A program made the translations under genes and the position numbers. From Atrichornis clamosus (taxonomy: Eukaryota; Chordata; Aves; Passeriformes; Menuridae), in NCBI GenBank assembly GCA_013400975.1, contig WBMZ01003464.1:1-64000 (forward strand): a stretch of DNA of 64,000 bases, given 5' to 3'. This document shows, piece after piece, positions 34,301-47,183 of the stretch. How positions within the stretch are numbered: position 1 is the first letter of the stretch; every line of letters begins with the position of its first letter. The notes beneath the pieces are model-generated. The model saw only the letters and a program-made list of their open reading frames with translations. It searched no databases and was not told the DNA's origin.

Positions 34301-37300
34301 AGATGAAAAAGCAGTAGAGTGACATCTCTGAAATTAAATGTAATTTGAATCTGCCTGCATATTTTACAGGTGAACAGTTTGAATGACGGCAGATTCAGCC
34401 TTATTTCACACCAGTTTGAAAGAGGAAAAATAGTCCCCTTCTCTGGCAGAATCTTCCCTTTATTTTTTCCTGTGTGTTTTGACACTTGATCTGTACAAGA
34501 TACCCATAAAGGGCTCTTTACAGATACATTTGGTTAATTAGCTATATGCTGGTTTTCAAATTCTGTAGACTAAACAGCAGATTTGGTAAGCAAAAGGCAT
34601 CTTGACATACACTGACAGCACTCCAATATTATTTAAGTAGATCTAGCAAGTCACACTACCAAGATTCTCACATGATATTCCAATTTATTTTCACATCACT
34701 AAGTCCTTCTGCAATTTTAATTCTTATTTTCTGCATTGCCCCAGCAAAGACAGACTGCATGAAACCAAGAAAATGAGCAAAAATGTTTGTGGTTTTCTCC
34801 ATTCATCTATGAATCATTTAGATGCAACTTTTATCAATACAAAAATTTTACAATCATATACATTGAAAGTCCATTTTCCACATAGACTAGGAAAGCAAGA
34901 ATTAACATTTTAAAGTTTTCTTCTATGAAAAAAACATGTATGAAAATAAAAGATGCACCAGAGTATTTTTTTTAAGTAGGTTATAATGCTGTCACTCTAT
35001 AGAGATTTTGATAGCCTATCTGTACAGCTTACGATGTGCACTTTGGGATCCCTGCACAACTTTAGAAATACACTCTTCTATAAAAGGGAATAAAACATGC
35101 CAGCCTTGGCACAGATTGTCTGCAGCAGCAAAGTCAGTAAGTAAAATGAAAAAAATAATTGCAAATTATATTAAATGCAATACACTATACTCCAATGAGC
35201 TGCTACATTTTAACTGGGTAACTTCCTGTGAGAGAGCTATTACCGCACCTCTTGCGTAAGAGCTCCTCAAAATTTCAGGAGGACTGTGGTATAAATTAGA
35301 ATTTAAAGGGTTTTTTTGAATGCTTTGATCTTGAAGTTGGTGACCATGTCCTCACCAAAAAACCTATAGAAATAAAAACCTTTGCCTTTTTTTAATGTTT
35401 CAATTACTTGCATCAATGTACTTTCTGCCTAGAAATCTAAGGCAATATCTGAATGTATTATTAGACTAAGGGCAAAGTGCTCAGTTCCAAAGTCTGACCT
35501 TCCAGTCTTTCCTTGCTCAGTGTTTCACTTGATGCCAATTCCAATGCCACTTTTAAAACTATTCTTTAATGCTCCAAGCCTTTTTCCTTGATGGGATGAA
35601 AAAAAGGCGTGTCATCTAGTCAGTACTTTTGCACATACAATATTTTGCATAGTCCAAAATTTACACATCTCTCATAGGTTTCTTCTCTTTAGGGAGATGT
35701 TTCTCAGTCTGAATTTAAAATTACCAAGTTCTTTGACAGAACTGCCCTTTCACATTACCTTTTTTTATTATAGAAACTGCAAGGCTTTCTTCTCTAATAT
35801 TTTCAGACACAATATCTTATATCTTTGTTTGCCACTGGGCTTCCTCCCTTTTATGAGGTCACTTTACAATTACTGAATCTCCCTTTTCCCTTCTTACTAT
35901 ATTTATTACATCTAGTTGTTTCTTTTACCTTAGTCTTAGCCTTTTAGGTTTGCCAAAATTCTCCTTGGGACAAGAAAAAATAATTTGATTGTTTTTTGAA
36001 GAAAGCACTAGAAGACACAGTGAAGATGGATTACAGACATGTTTTAGACCTGTAGGGTATCTGCTGGTTTGGTAGCCTCATAAAATTTTCCATGGAAAGG
36101 GAAAGCCCCATAGTTTCTCCTTTTCTGCCTGCCTATTATGTAAAAGGATGATGTGAAGTGCTTGACTGAGCTCTTAAAATAAGAACTTATAAAACTTTTC
36201 ATCACTTAACTACATTACATTTTCTCAAACTAAACCGATATTCTACAGAAATTCTACTGCATTTATCATCCTAAACTTTCAACTTATCATGATGACACTG
36301 CACGGGTCTTGGGATTTTTTTCTTTTCTCTGAGTTGTAAGGAATATGGACCTTGAACTTTCATCTAAGTGTAATCCTTCTTAATCCTTTTGAGTATTCTT
36401 TCCAGAAGGAGATCTTCTGGACTTGTTTCCTGCTTCTCTTGATTAGTTTCTGTCTTCTGTGCATTTTTTCAATCAAGTCTTCTATTCCATACTACCTTTT
36501 CCCTCCTAGGAGGTTTGGAAAGACCCTCTGGTTTAAAACATGTGCTGTTCTGTTGATTTCATCTGACTGCTTATACATGCCAAAGAGAACTAGTTCATTT
36601 CACTTTGCACAGGTGCAAACTGTGTCAGTGATTTTTTTTTTGCAATTTCCAATGCCAATTACATTGTCTGTACTACTGAGTTTGGATCCCAGACAGAGCC
36701 TTGCAGTCTGCTTGCTTTTGCTTAATGCTGACTTTAGGCATGTGAGGTCTGTGAGCTGCTGTTCACTGTGGCATTCTTGTCAACATATTACTTTTCTCAG
36801 CCCACATTTAACGGCTGCACAATTAAAAATTCTTATGTTCTGTATCTTATAGTGGTGTTGTCAGACCATCATAAATGAAACACAAAGTCTTCTAAAATAA
36901 GGTACATATTTCATAGAGAAATGTGCTACCAATTTTTGCACAACCACTTGGTTGACTTGAAAAATACATTGACTTGAAAAATCTATGTGGTCTCTTTTAT
37001 TATCGCTAACTAATGAATTCTTTTTCCATTCAAGAGCAAACTGTTTAGAGACTGTGCATTCGTGGTCTTCTCCCAAGACTTCTGTGCAGAAGGCCAGCTC
37101 ATTTGGTATGAGGATGTGAAGCAGATTTCAGGTGGATGTCCCTTGGGACCATACAGTGATGAGCACTGCATAATTGCAAAACACACAGGCTTCCACCATT
37201 TGGCCAGGGGTACAGACTCGTGTGAAGCCCAGAGAGCCTGACAAAAGAGGCCTAGGTATGAGGGTTTGCCCACTGCGAGAAGTCCTAATTTAGTGGCCGT

Positions 37301-37539
37301 ACTGAATGAAGGCAGCAGCCCCACCATGGGCCCACCTACAGCTTTGGTCAGGCTGATATGGTTTAGTCTGGCCCAGAGCACACAATGAAGTATCCTGGTG
37401 TACCTGAGGCTGCCCTCGGCCTTCCGAGCCATGTGAGGTGAGGGATCAGATGGTTTCCACACAGGCCCCGTTCTCCTTTCCCACAGTGGACCAGGCCAGT
37501 GTGGCATGGGGTGCACACTTTCCCCTGTCCCAAGCTGTC
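31336..37539. other. Intergenic DNA upstream of CAP2
   Basis: This is AT-rich sequence up to about 36.9 kb, after which GC content rises toward the CAP2 promoter. A tiny splice-like pair (31994-32018, acceptor TTCTTACAG, donor CCAAG|GTAAGG) is noted without further support. The 166-codon frame at 36352-36852 opens from TTG, is rich in Phe, Leu, Ser and Cys, and is not called. The 168-codon antisense frame at 37010-37516 has no recognisable domain. Confidence 0.55.
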
Positions 37540-37676
37540 CCGATGGGCAAAAGCGGGGCCACCATATCAGCGGCCGTGGGTGCCCTCACCCTGAGTTGCC
37601 AGTGCTGTCCCCTGCTCCTCCGTGATACTCCACCACTGCCATTTCCCCGCAGATTCCCAGCCACCGCCGTGAGACA

Positions 37677-37699
37677 CCTCTCCCTCTCCCTCTCTCTCC
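37677..37699 (+). repeat. CT-rich pyrimidine tract in the CAP2 promoter
   Basis: An almost pure C/T run (CCTCTCCC-type units) lies about 180 bp upstream of a purine tract. A looser pyrimidine-rich region continues to about 37766. Confidence 0.85.
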
Positions 37700-37859
37700 A
37701 TTTTCACACTCCACCCACTTTTTGCTTTCTTTCTCCATCTCTGCCACCGTCTCTCTCCCTTTCTGGACTTGTCTTTATTTGGCACTCCCGGAAGCTGCTG
37801 GGCATTGCTCTCCCTGCCTGCCCGGGCAGCTGATGTGACTGACTGACACCGGCTCCCGC

Positions 37860-38018
37860 TGAGGAGGAGGACGCGAAGGAGGAGGAAGAGGAGGAGGAGG
37901 AGGAGGAGGAAGGAGAACAGCGGCGAGGCGAGGGAGGGGGGGAGCGAGTGACCGGCCGCGGATTTTCATTGCAGAGAGGAGGGGGAAAAAAAAAAGGCTA
38001 CGCGGCTCATCAAAACAG
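37860..38018 (+). other. CAP2: CAP2 noncoding exon 1 (approximate 5' end)
   Basis: The 3' boundary is set by a donor, CAAAACAG|GTAACT, at 38019, at the downstream side of the GC peak. The coding exon at 49615 begins one base before its ATG, so a 5'UTR exon is required upstream. This CpG island is the only strong promoter-like region in the preceding 39 kb. The transcription start is not determinable by eye and the left edge is a guess. If transcription starts upstream of 37833, the 5'UTR would include a minimal ATG-TGA start-stop at 37833-37838. Confidence 0.55.
37861..37918 (+). repeat. GGA-rich purine tract in the CAP2 5' region
   Basis: The tract consists of GAG and GGA triplets, interrupted only by ACGCGAA near 37871, with a core of about 40 purines at 37877-37917. 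It probably lies in or just upstream of the noncoding first exon, where it would give a G/A-rich 5'UTR. Confidence 0.9.
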
Positions 38019-41000
38019 GTAACTCAAGAGCAGGCGGCGGCGGGAGGGGCGGGATGCCAGGAGCGGCCCGACCCCTCCGGCCCCGGGCAGGCGCGGCCGG
38101 GTCCGTGGGTGCGCTCCCGCCGGCGGCGGCGACAGGAGCAGCCACAGCGGACATCTTGGGGATGGGGGAAAGTGATGAGGGGACGACTCCGGCCTCGGCC
38201 GGGCGCGGCCGGCCGGTAGAGTAATTCCTTGGGCAGGCAGTGTCCCGGGCGCTATCTGGGTCAGGGACCCGCGCTGCCCCTCGACTTCCCTCCTGTCACC
38301 TGCGCCGGGCTGCGCACGGAAAGCCTCCCCCTCCCTCTTTCCCTCGCCCCGGATGATAAGTGGGGAAGGAGTAATCTGGGCAGGGAGCGGGGAGACCAGA
38401 GCGAAATACCAGGGCAGATGAGGGATCCTCTTTGGGGCCGAAGCCGGATCTCCTCCGCCGTTCCCCCGGTCAGCGCCGTGAGTGACTCCGGGGGTGCTTT
38501 CGGCTGTGCCCCAGCCCCGAGTCGCGGCAGCCGACGGGTTATTAAAAATGCCCTCGGCTTGTTTGTGCAGACCCGGCTGTCAAGCGGTGCCGGTGTTGAA
38601 CTCTCTTAATCAGCGTAAGATGATCTAATTCTGAGGCAGGCGGCTGTAGCGCCGGTGGGTAGCGGGGTGCCGAGCCCTTGGTTTCCCCCCGCCCTTGGAG
38701 CCGGAGGTGCCAGAAGAGCACACAGGTTTAGCCCAGAGAAAAGGGTTAAATAGCATCTCAGGGTGAGGGATCTGAAGGCATAATATACACCTTTACATAA
38801 AAATATATAAAGGATACTTCAAATACAATGCAGCGTTCAGTGGGGCCAAGAGGAGGGCAGAAATGAAGAACCGTGAAGCCGAGGTTCTGCATTTTGCAGT
38901 AACTTGACATCAGGAGTACTCCCCTGGAGACGCAGCCAGCACAAAGCCGAGAAGAACTTGTCATGACCTCACCTAAAAATGTGCAATCAGTCCTTTGCTT
39001 TGGGGGTTGCTGTAGATTTGTATCTTAGCATTACAGCATCAATAGTGAGGATTTTTATCAAGTAGAATTCAGATTTCGTAATGCATAGGGGCAGTGTTAA
39101 AAATAAAGACCATCTGGGGAAGAAAGCTTTCTTTATATGCCTTACCTAAATGTGTTTGTTTCTCAGTGATGGAAAATGTCAGAAATAAGATGCACATAGA
39201 GGCCAGTCCATTTGGAAATGGGTAGAAGGGATCTGTTTAACAGGGGGTCTGAGTGAGATAAAACTGCAGATTTGTATCGATTTACTTCTAAACCAGGCAA
39301 AAGTGGCAGTGTTTTATGGACTACCACGTTTCATTGTTCTGTGAAATTGTAATCAGGAAACTTGTCCTACTTCAGAAATGTAACTTTTAAAATTATTTAG
39401 AGTAGCAAAGTGGTAGATAGAATGAGTTGAAACTCAATACAGTACTCTCAAAGCTAGCCTTTTAAGACATTACTGTGAGTCAGATATCCTAATTTTTATG
39501 CAAATTTTATCCTAGCATTTTAATTACTTATTATGTAAATTATAATAAACTTTTTTTCTGGCTTTATGCATTTTCAGCACAAGGATTTCATAACACTGGC
39601 TCTATTTTGAGCAAGTTTGCACAAGAACAAAGGCAATCCACGTTCCATAACAAAGCCAGGCACATACAACAATATGGTCTTTTTGGCCTTGGGCATAACA
39701 AAAATGCAAGTCTTCAGAATACTCCTGTAATCCCTTTGTGTCTTCCTCCTCGAATGCTGTTCAGATGTGGAAGGTGGACAGGCAGAACTCCAAACTTTAT
39801 GAATAAAATATGTTTTCTCAATTAAATAAAAATGAAGAAGATGTGCATTATTTACTATTACAGTAGAATCGACCTATGACATGTTTTCATTATTCTTTGT
39901 CAGCTGTGGCTCTCACTTCACTGCAGAAAAGCACTTCTTAGTATACCTTAGTATATAAGGAGCAAGGGTACTAAGATGACACGTATTCAATCCCCTCCCA
40001 TCATTATATTTTCTGATCCCACTGCATAATTTTTATTAACCATGCAAAATACATTGGTCACCCTAAGTTAAAAATAATAATAATAAAAAGGAATTAAAAT
40101 TCACCTAGGTCTAAAATTCACGGTAATCTGAATTATTAGGTACTGGAAAAGTAGAGTGAGCAAGGTGGGCTGGAAACCAGACAAATTGTATTTGGCTCTC
40201 AGCCTTGACGTTGACTTGCAACATCACTTACAGAAAGATAATCTTTCCATGTTTTCGTCTGTGGCTCATCAGTGACAATAAAGTTGCAATTGGTTTGAAC
40301 TCTAGAGAGAGTAATAGTGAACTGCCAAATATGTTAAAGAATTTTCTCTGTGGTTCTGCATGACTTTTACTGTCATGTGCAACAGAAGCAAACTCAATAG
40401 CTGCAGTTACTGCCTACTGGAACATCTGACTGCGTGAAAGAGAATATTCTTTACTTCTCGTGCTTATTGGGGCAAAACCAAAGAAACACCTACAGTAAAT
40501 AAGACATACATTTTTGCAGTTTTTCAGTCAGCTGTTTTGTTATGAACTGGTTAAAAGATTTTGCTCAATGAAGCACTCCTGATATATTTAAATAATTTTA
40601 ATTCCTTTCTCTAAAAATTACAGTGCATCTTTTGCAGTAGAGGGGACAATTGAGAACTTGTAATTTTCATGTGCTACGGAGTCCACTCCAGCTGCTCACA
40701 TAATACAAAATACTTTGAACTCTAAAGGCTCAGCTTTACTTCAGAATGTCACTGCTAGGACTATACCAGAATAGCAACACCTATGCAGTGACAAAAGCGT
40801 GCATGAGCACAGCTGCATCTATGGCAATGATTATGTTGATTCAGATACTTCATCAAGTGTAAGGAGTTTGGGGTTTCTTAAATCTCTGTGATCTTTGTCA
40901 CCATTTTAGCAAGGCTTTATGGCAATAGACACCACCATAGTCCGTACACATTGGCTACTGCTGTCTTTATTTCACCTGTATACTTAAGGTATTCTGACTG

Positions 41001-44000
41001 TCAATTTCAGGGACTTTTTGTTACTAACAGGTCCCATTGAGACTACTTTCCTGACGATATGCTAATGGAATTGCTTTGTCTGACCCACAGTTTTTCAGCA
41101 AGCCAAAGAAGTTGCTTGTAAAATCCAAAACACCAGTAGTAGTATGCTGGGAATTAAAGCCGTAATGCTCCTGTAGTCTACATGAAAAAAAACCCCACAG
41201 GGAAATGCTCAATTACATGATTAAATAGTGGCACATTTTTCCAAGAAGACGTGCTCAGATCCTATGCATTAGGCTGTCTTTTGTATTTGTTTAAATATTT
41301 AATTAATTGCTTTTTGGAAGGAATGCAAAGAACAATTTACATTTCTGTGTGTAATCTGTCATTGTTTAGAAACACCAGAGTAATTCACCTAACAGCTCTG
41401 GCTCCTCTAAAGCAACAGCCATCCTCAAAAAGGCTAACTTTACAGTCCTCTAGGATAGGTCCAGTCTGATCTCTCTGGGTTTCCTGAGACCTCACATTGA
41501 AACAGAGGAAGGATAAATAGTTAAATATCTCAGATCTTGTAAATGAGCAGGTTGCATAGATTATCAGTAAAGCTTAGGACCTCTTAAGTGGTAACCAGGT
41601 TATATCAGGAAATAGAAAGGTCTTTTTTAGTAGCAGGTGGCCCATTTCATCCTGAATCAGAAGCAAAGGCACAACCCGTTGTATGCTAGCAGTGTTACAG
41701 AGTCGGTGGGATGAATTTTACAATGGAAGATGGGTGAAGACCTTGAGCTTCTGTAACCAATAAAGACCACAACTGAGCTACAGAGCAAAGGGAGTACTCC
41801 TATGGCAGAAAGTTTGCTTAAGCCCTCCTGGCTGCTGCTGTGCTGCAGGAAGAGCCACCGTCTGCAGGCTGATGGGGCAGCCACAATGAGCCTGAGACCA
41901 TCAGACACAGATTGCAGTAGGATGTTCTAGTAAGAACAAGAACACTTGCTAACTTGGCTGAAATCAAGCCAAACTATTCAGGCTTCAGCATAATGTGGAT
42001 ATGCATGAGAAGTAGGGTGTGGAAGCCTTAAGGGCCACCAGCACAGCAAACAAAACTGTCACTAACCTTGGTACTGAATAACTCTGGTCTCGTCTCTTCT
42101 GAAGAAGTAATTTTATATTTTGTGGTTTTAGAGCTTGCAATACTATTTACTTAGTTTTAACTTCCTCCTTTGCTTTTTTTCCTTTTACATCCTGCAAGTA
42201 CTGAAACATTTCATAAGGGTTTGTACTTTGTGGAATTTATCCTTTTGGAGAGTTCAAATTCAACTTGTTTGGAACCATAGCATAAAGGATCTTACTGTTC
42301 AGTTATTATGAACTGAACTGAGGCACTTTAATAAAATCAATGCCTGCATGCAGTATTTTCTTGGCTCAGCCAGGCAGTCTGCTTACATACAGTAATTGGA
42401 CTTGTGACAGGTAATTAAATGGCTTGTAAGGCCTTTAGGAGGCTTGAATACGTGAAGAGCCCCACACTAATATGTAGTAAATGAGGTGGCTAAGAACACT
42501 GCATTTCTGTTGATTGGAGAGATACTAAAACTCATACACTTCATTGGAGGGAGAGAAGAAAATAAAACCAAGACAAAAGACTATGAGCATTGGTGACATG
42601 AAAAGGGAGCATAAAAAGAATAGGAGAATGTACTTAGAAACTGGGTTGCCTTGGTTATTTTAAGTCAATCATGCTTACACAGACTGTCAAGTCCTGACTG
42701 CTTCAGTATATCATTAAATAATGAACTCGCTCTTTGTGATCACAAAATTGATGACAGTCAAAATTATTCAGCAAGGGATAGAAGCTCTTCACAGAACTTC
42801 CATATAATTAGAAAGTGAGCTGATATTCCAGGAGATACTAAGCACATACATGAACACATGGCATATTTTAAAGAATTCATATTAAATTATCAGAGGCCTA
42901 ACCACAGTCCATGTTATTATTACATTGACTTATAGACATACAGCTTGATGTGTGCAGTTGCTCACCCATAATTATGGAACTAAACTGGGATGTGATAAGA
43001 AATTTAAAATGCATCAACAATCTTAGGGGTATTTATCAAAATAGAGATTGTTTTACAAAGCTAGTTTTACAATTTATTTTAACAGTGGGATAAAAAATAC
43101 CTCCATTCTCTTTCTGCATGTTTCTGTAGACAGCAGCCTGATCACTAGGAGAGGGAGAGAAGCAGAGAAAGAGCTAGAATGCAAACAGAAAAGTATGCTT
43201 TGTGGTATCAACAGCATAAAGCCAGACAAAGGAAAAAACTTGGGTTAAATGGAAGAGGTACAACGTGAACCTGCTCTTACCTCTTCTACACAAAAGTATT
43301 TTTTTGCTTATAAAAGGTAGCCCTTTAAAAACACAGAGAGTATGCCAAAGAAAGAAGTCCACACACAAGATAATTGAGGTAACACACTTATGCACAGCCA
43401 TAAGGGACTCATTCATAGCATATCAGTGGGTTTCACACCTACATTGAGCTATAGGCAGAAATATTTTATGAAGAGGATACAAGAGTCAGCCAAGACTTCA
43501 ACTTACTAGTTGAAATGGCACATCCATCCACAAAAACAGACATTTTGGTCTTTTTGCTATTCCAAGTGAAACAACTGTCCATTTCAACAACAACAACAAT
43601 ACTGAAATTATTCAGTGAAACTGAAATTATTCTCCTCACACAGGGCTTTACTGAGAGGTCTTCTGGTTTAATCCAATTTGACATCAGTTTGAGGAGCCTC
43701 TGTTTACATTCTTCCCATAGAGCTAATGGGAAACAAAACACAAACCATACGAGGTAATGTTCCTGTTGGTCTACCAACACATACTTTCTTCTAACCACTG
43801 TTCCTTTTGCATTCTCCCCCCAGAATCTTTTATGATAGTAACCCAGATATCTTCAGGTGCTCCTCCTTACCACTCAGCCAGTACCAAGCAGCTTCCAAGC
43901 TCTGCCTGGGAATGAGCAACTCCTGAGGTGCCAAGCCAGTGGGTTTTCATTGTCTGAGCAAGAATGGGTGCAGCAGGAATTTGGGTCTCATGCCAAAGCT

Positions 44001-47000
44001 GGCAAAGAGACTGCCCATTCAACACAGCTTGGATTTGTGCATGTTTGAATGATGATATAGGAAAACCAGCCATTTCAGACCCAGGCTGTCTGTGTTTTTT
44101 TCAGAAATGAAGTGGTGTAAGATGCTTTTGTAATTTGAGGTGATGTTCAGGAATGTGTATGCATTTCCCCTCCCTTGATGTATGTTGACATATATTGTAC
44201 ACAGGAACTCTCAGGGGACACAGTGCTTTGGATTTATAAAATGTTCATGACTGGCTCTCTGATGGTACTAGCTGGCAATCTGGGGGTTTGTATATTTTAT
44301 TTCATATCTCGGTAGCAATTTATTAAAAGACTGAGGGAGAAAGCACATGTGCAAGCTGCTGTACTTCCAATAACTGTGATTTTCCAAGAAATGTAGCAAT
44401 GGTAAATACAATTTAAATGCCACATTGCTGCCTTTATTCTGTTTAAGGCATCTGCCCTTTTTTGGCATAGAGAGGAAATCCAAATCTGACATGTAACATC
44501 TCAGATGATGAGCATGAACAGGACATGGCATAATTTTTCAGATCCTAGATGAATTTGGAAGAACCAGTACTGCAGGGGGCGAGAGGGGAGGAAAGCAAAT
44601 AAATTAACAAGTAATTTCTTTTTCTTTCAAGTTAATAGAGTGCTACGAAGTAAAACAAATGGTGGAACTTTATACAATCTCTTGCTGATGTTTGTCAGAA
44701 TAATTTCATACTTAACAAGGTGGCACCATTCCTGTGTTCAAAACCACCATTTTTGCATACCTGATACATCATCATATGTTTATTTTTCCCCTTATACTAC
44801 TATACTGCTTTTCCCTGTGCATTCATTGCAGCTTGTTTCTTCTTGAGGATAGAGCAATATTATCCTCTCCTGCAAGTCACATACAATAGTAGCAGGAATA
44901 GTACATGTGTGTTTTGACTTACAGTTTGCTGTTTCGGATCAGTATGTCAGGAAATTTTAGTCTACAGCCAAGTTTTTTTCCCTTGCTAATAGATAAATGG
45001 TGCTTTGAGACAGCTGGGGAGAGAAACAGTGATCTCCCAAGGCCTGTCTATAAAAAGAAGTCTGCTTTTTGGGCTTCAACATGCCTTGTTCTACCTGGTT
45101 TTGGCTTTACTTCTTTTGTGGTAGAAATGACAGATGGTAGTGTTACCACATGCCTTTGGCACTCCCAAAAAAGATACCACTAACAGTAAACAGGGCAGAG
45201 CTGTGGATCTTCCGTCTTAATTTTTGTGCACAAGAGACAGTTACCAATGTCAGTGTTTACATGATTTGTCAGTAGATGTGTCTTAACACCTTTCCTGACT
45301 CTTAAGTAACCTTATTTTCAATGAAGAATAGTGTACTTCTCCACCAAGAGAGCAACTGGATACAGGATTACATGGAAGTTGAAACATTGTTATTTTTAAC
45401 TCCTTATAGGTGGTCAGCATCAACTCCAGGAAAAGATATATGATTACCCCTGATAATCAACCTCAAGATTAAAGCTTCAATTAAAATCCTAACAAAAGTG
45501 AAATGGGGAATCTGCCTTGATATAAAAGTGTGCTTTATGGGAGTGGAGGCACCCCATAGACATATTTACATCCTCTGTACTTTTCATTAATGTGCAGAGA
45601 TTTAATTTGACACTGTAAGTAGACCAGTCTTATTATTTATTTACAATATAAGCTCTGATGCTATATCATGACAGATTGTATCTTTACAGAGTCAAGCTGT
45701 ACTATTTGTGTTCTGACTGCTTTTAAGCTGTGGCTTTGTGGTATCTCTTTGACCATGCAGAGTGCAGTGTGGAATAAGTAATCAGATGAACAGCTGAATG
45801 AATATAGGCCAAGAAAATGATGAAGTTTGTCATAATATGAGCCAAATATGTGAATCCCTAAATATAGGCAAAGATGTCAATGTTTAGATTGAGAATAGAT
45901 GAAGAGAGTTTTCGTGCTGCTGTTCAGTGGAGTCTTCACTTCAGAATAGTAACAATAATTCTTGTGTTTGTAAGGTAGATACCAAGTCAGTTGATGGTAA
46001 AGCAAGGTGTAAATGTAAGGTTAGTGTATGTACAACTGATTTACTCTATTTTCTACAATAATCATCAAAAGTGTACTTGCACTTTATTCATACATGACAG
46101 GGGTACCTGTGTGTATTCTTATGTGCATGGATGTATATATATGCATATATAAAGTATAGATGCAAATACCATGTACTCATGAATATATGTCCACAGATAA
46201 ACAGGTAGACATAGTGTAAACATGATGATTGAGTTCTTTAGTGTACTATTCTCTGTAAAAACAATAGAACCTGGCATCCCTAATTTTAGGGTAAAAGTGG
46301 TTTCTACTTCTGTTTAGAAAGACTAATAATATATTATTCTGGCCTTGCTGGTGATGCCTGCTTTTGGAAGGACAACATTGTAGTTCTCCAGCTAATGGGA
46401 ATATAATAAAGCTGTGAAGAATATAGTGACCAAAAGATTGTGTTGCAGCTGGAAACTGTTGCATAAAAATATCCTTAGGGTTATTGAGCTGGGTTATTTC
46501 CTTGAGCTTCTGACACTGTAATGTATATTCTTAGTGTCTTACAGAAGGCATCTTGTTGGGTAGAATATTACAAGTCTGCTCATCTCTGAGATTCCTCAGA
46601 CCTCCAGAAGTGTGCACTCAAATTACTGAGTTTGTAATCAAATAATTGGGTTCCTTCACAGGCAAAATCAGGCTGAAGAGGTCAAAAAATAACAGGCTTC
46701 CATAGAAGTTTGTATATAATTTTTGTGAAATTTGATTACATCATCAAAGAAAATTTTAAGGCAAATGAAAAAAACCCAACCTACTAGACTGTATCTTCAA
46801 ACAAAGACAAATAGGAAATCTACTGAAAATATATTTTAAAATACTGATGAAATTATTTGACTGTTAGTATGCTGTATTACACCAGCCAGACTTTAGACTG
46901 GTTGAAAATAGAACTTCTAAAATAAACACCATTTTAGGCTTTTATGTAGCAGAGTAAAATGTGAAAGGAATATATTTATAATATTTATTAGGATTAACAC

Positions 47001-47183
47001 TGCTTTGTTTTAAGAAAAGGTTTAATACTCTCATAAAAGTTTGAATATATCAGAAGCTCCCCTGATACATTCATCTCATTCCTGCCAAGATATTTTTAAC
47101 CTTACAAAAAATTTAGGGTGGTTTTTTTGAAAAGTGAATTTGTTTTTCAAACAGAATAGTGTGCATTTTCAGTATAAAGTAAG
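38019..47183 (+). other. CAP2: CAP2 intron 1, first part
   Basis: After the CpG island ends near 38720 the intron is AT-rich. It holds short simple repeats such as AATAATAATAATAA near 40074 and (CAA)n near 43590. No gene, RNA or recognisable transposon was found. Open frames of up to about 110 codons on both strands are unremarkable. Confidence 0.65.

Larger units (their letters stand above)
37540..38720 (+). promoter_or_regulatory. CAP2: CAP2 CpG-island promoter region
   Basis: GC and CpG content rise sharply against AT-rich flanks. GC-box-like elements occur (for example GGGAGGGGCGGGATG near 38042), with several GCGCGGCCGG-type clusters up to 38218. No TATA box is placed upstream of the inferred first exon. 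The region brackets the 5' splice donor at 38019 and lies 11.6 kb upstream of the CAP2 start codon. Open frames inside it on both strands, including 126 codons at 38229-38609, are CpG-island shadows. A divergent noncoding transcript is possible but not shown. Confidence 0.75.

Noticed and set aside
36352..36852. 166-codon + strand frame rich in Phe, Leu, Cys and Ser
   Set aside because: It opens from TTG. Its hydrophobic, serine- and cysteine-rich composition is what AT/pyrimidine-rich DNA gives by chance, and there are no paired splice sites or known motifs.
37010..37516. 168-codon antisense frame upstream of the CAP2 island
   Set aside because: It lies in a region of rising GC content where stops are rarer. 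There is no domain, no antisense promoter evidence and no recognised homologue. A divergent noncoding transcript is possible but unsupported.
38229..38609. 126-codon frame inside the CpG island downstream of CAP2 exon 1
   Set aside because: CpG islands lack stop-rich AT content. There is no homology, and the frame lies in the presumed intron just after the donor at 38019.
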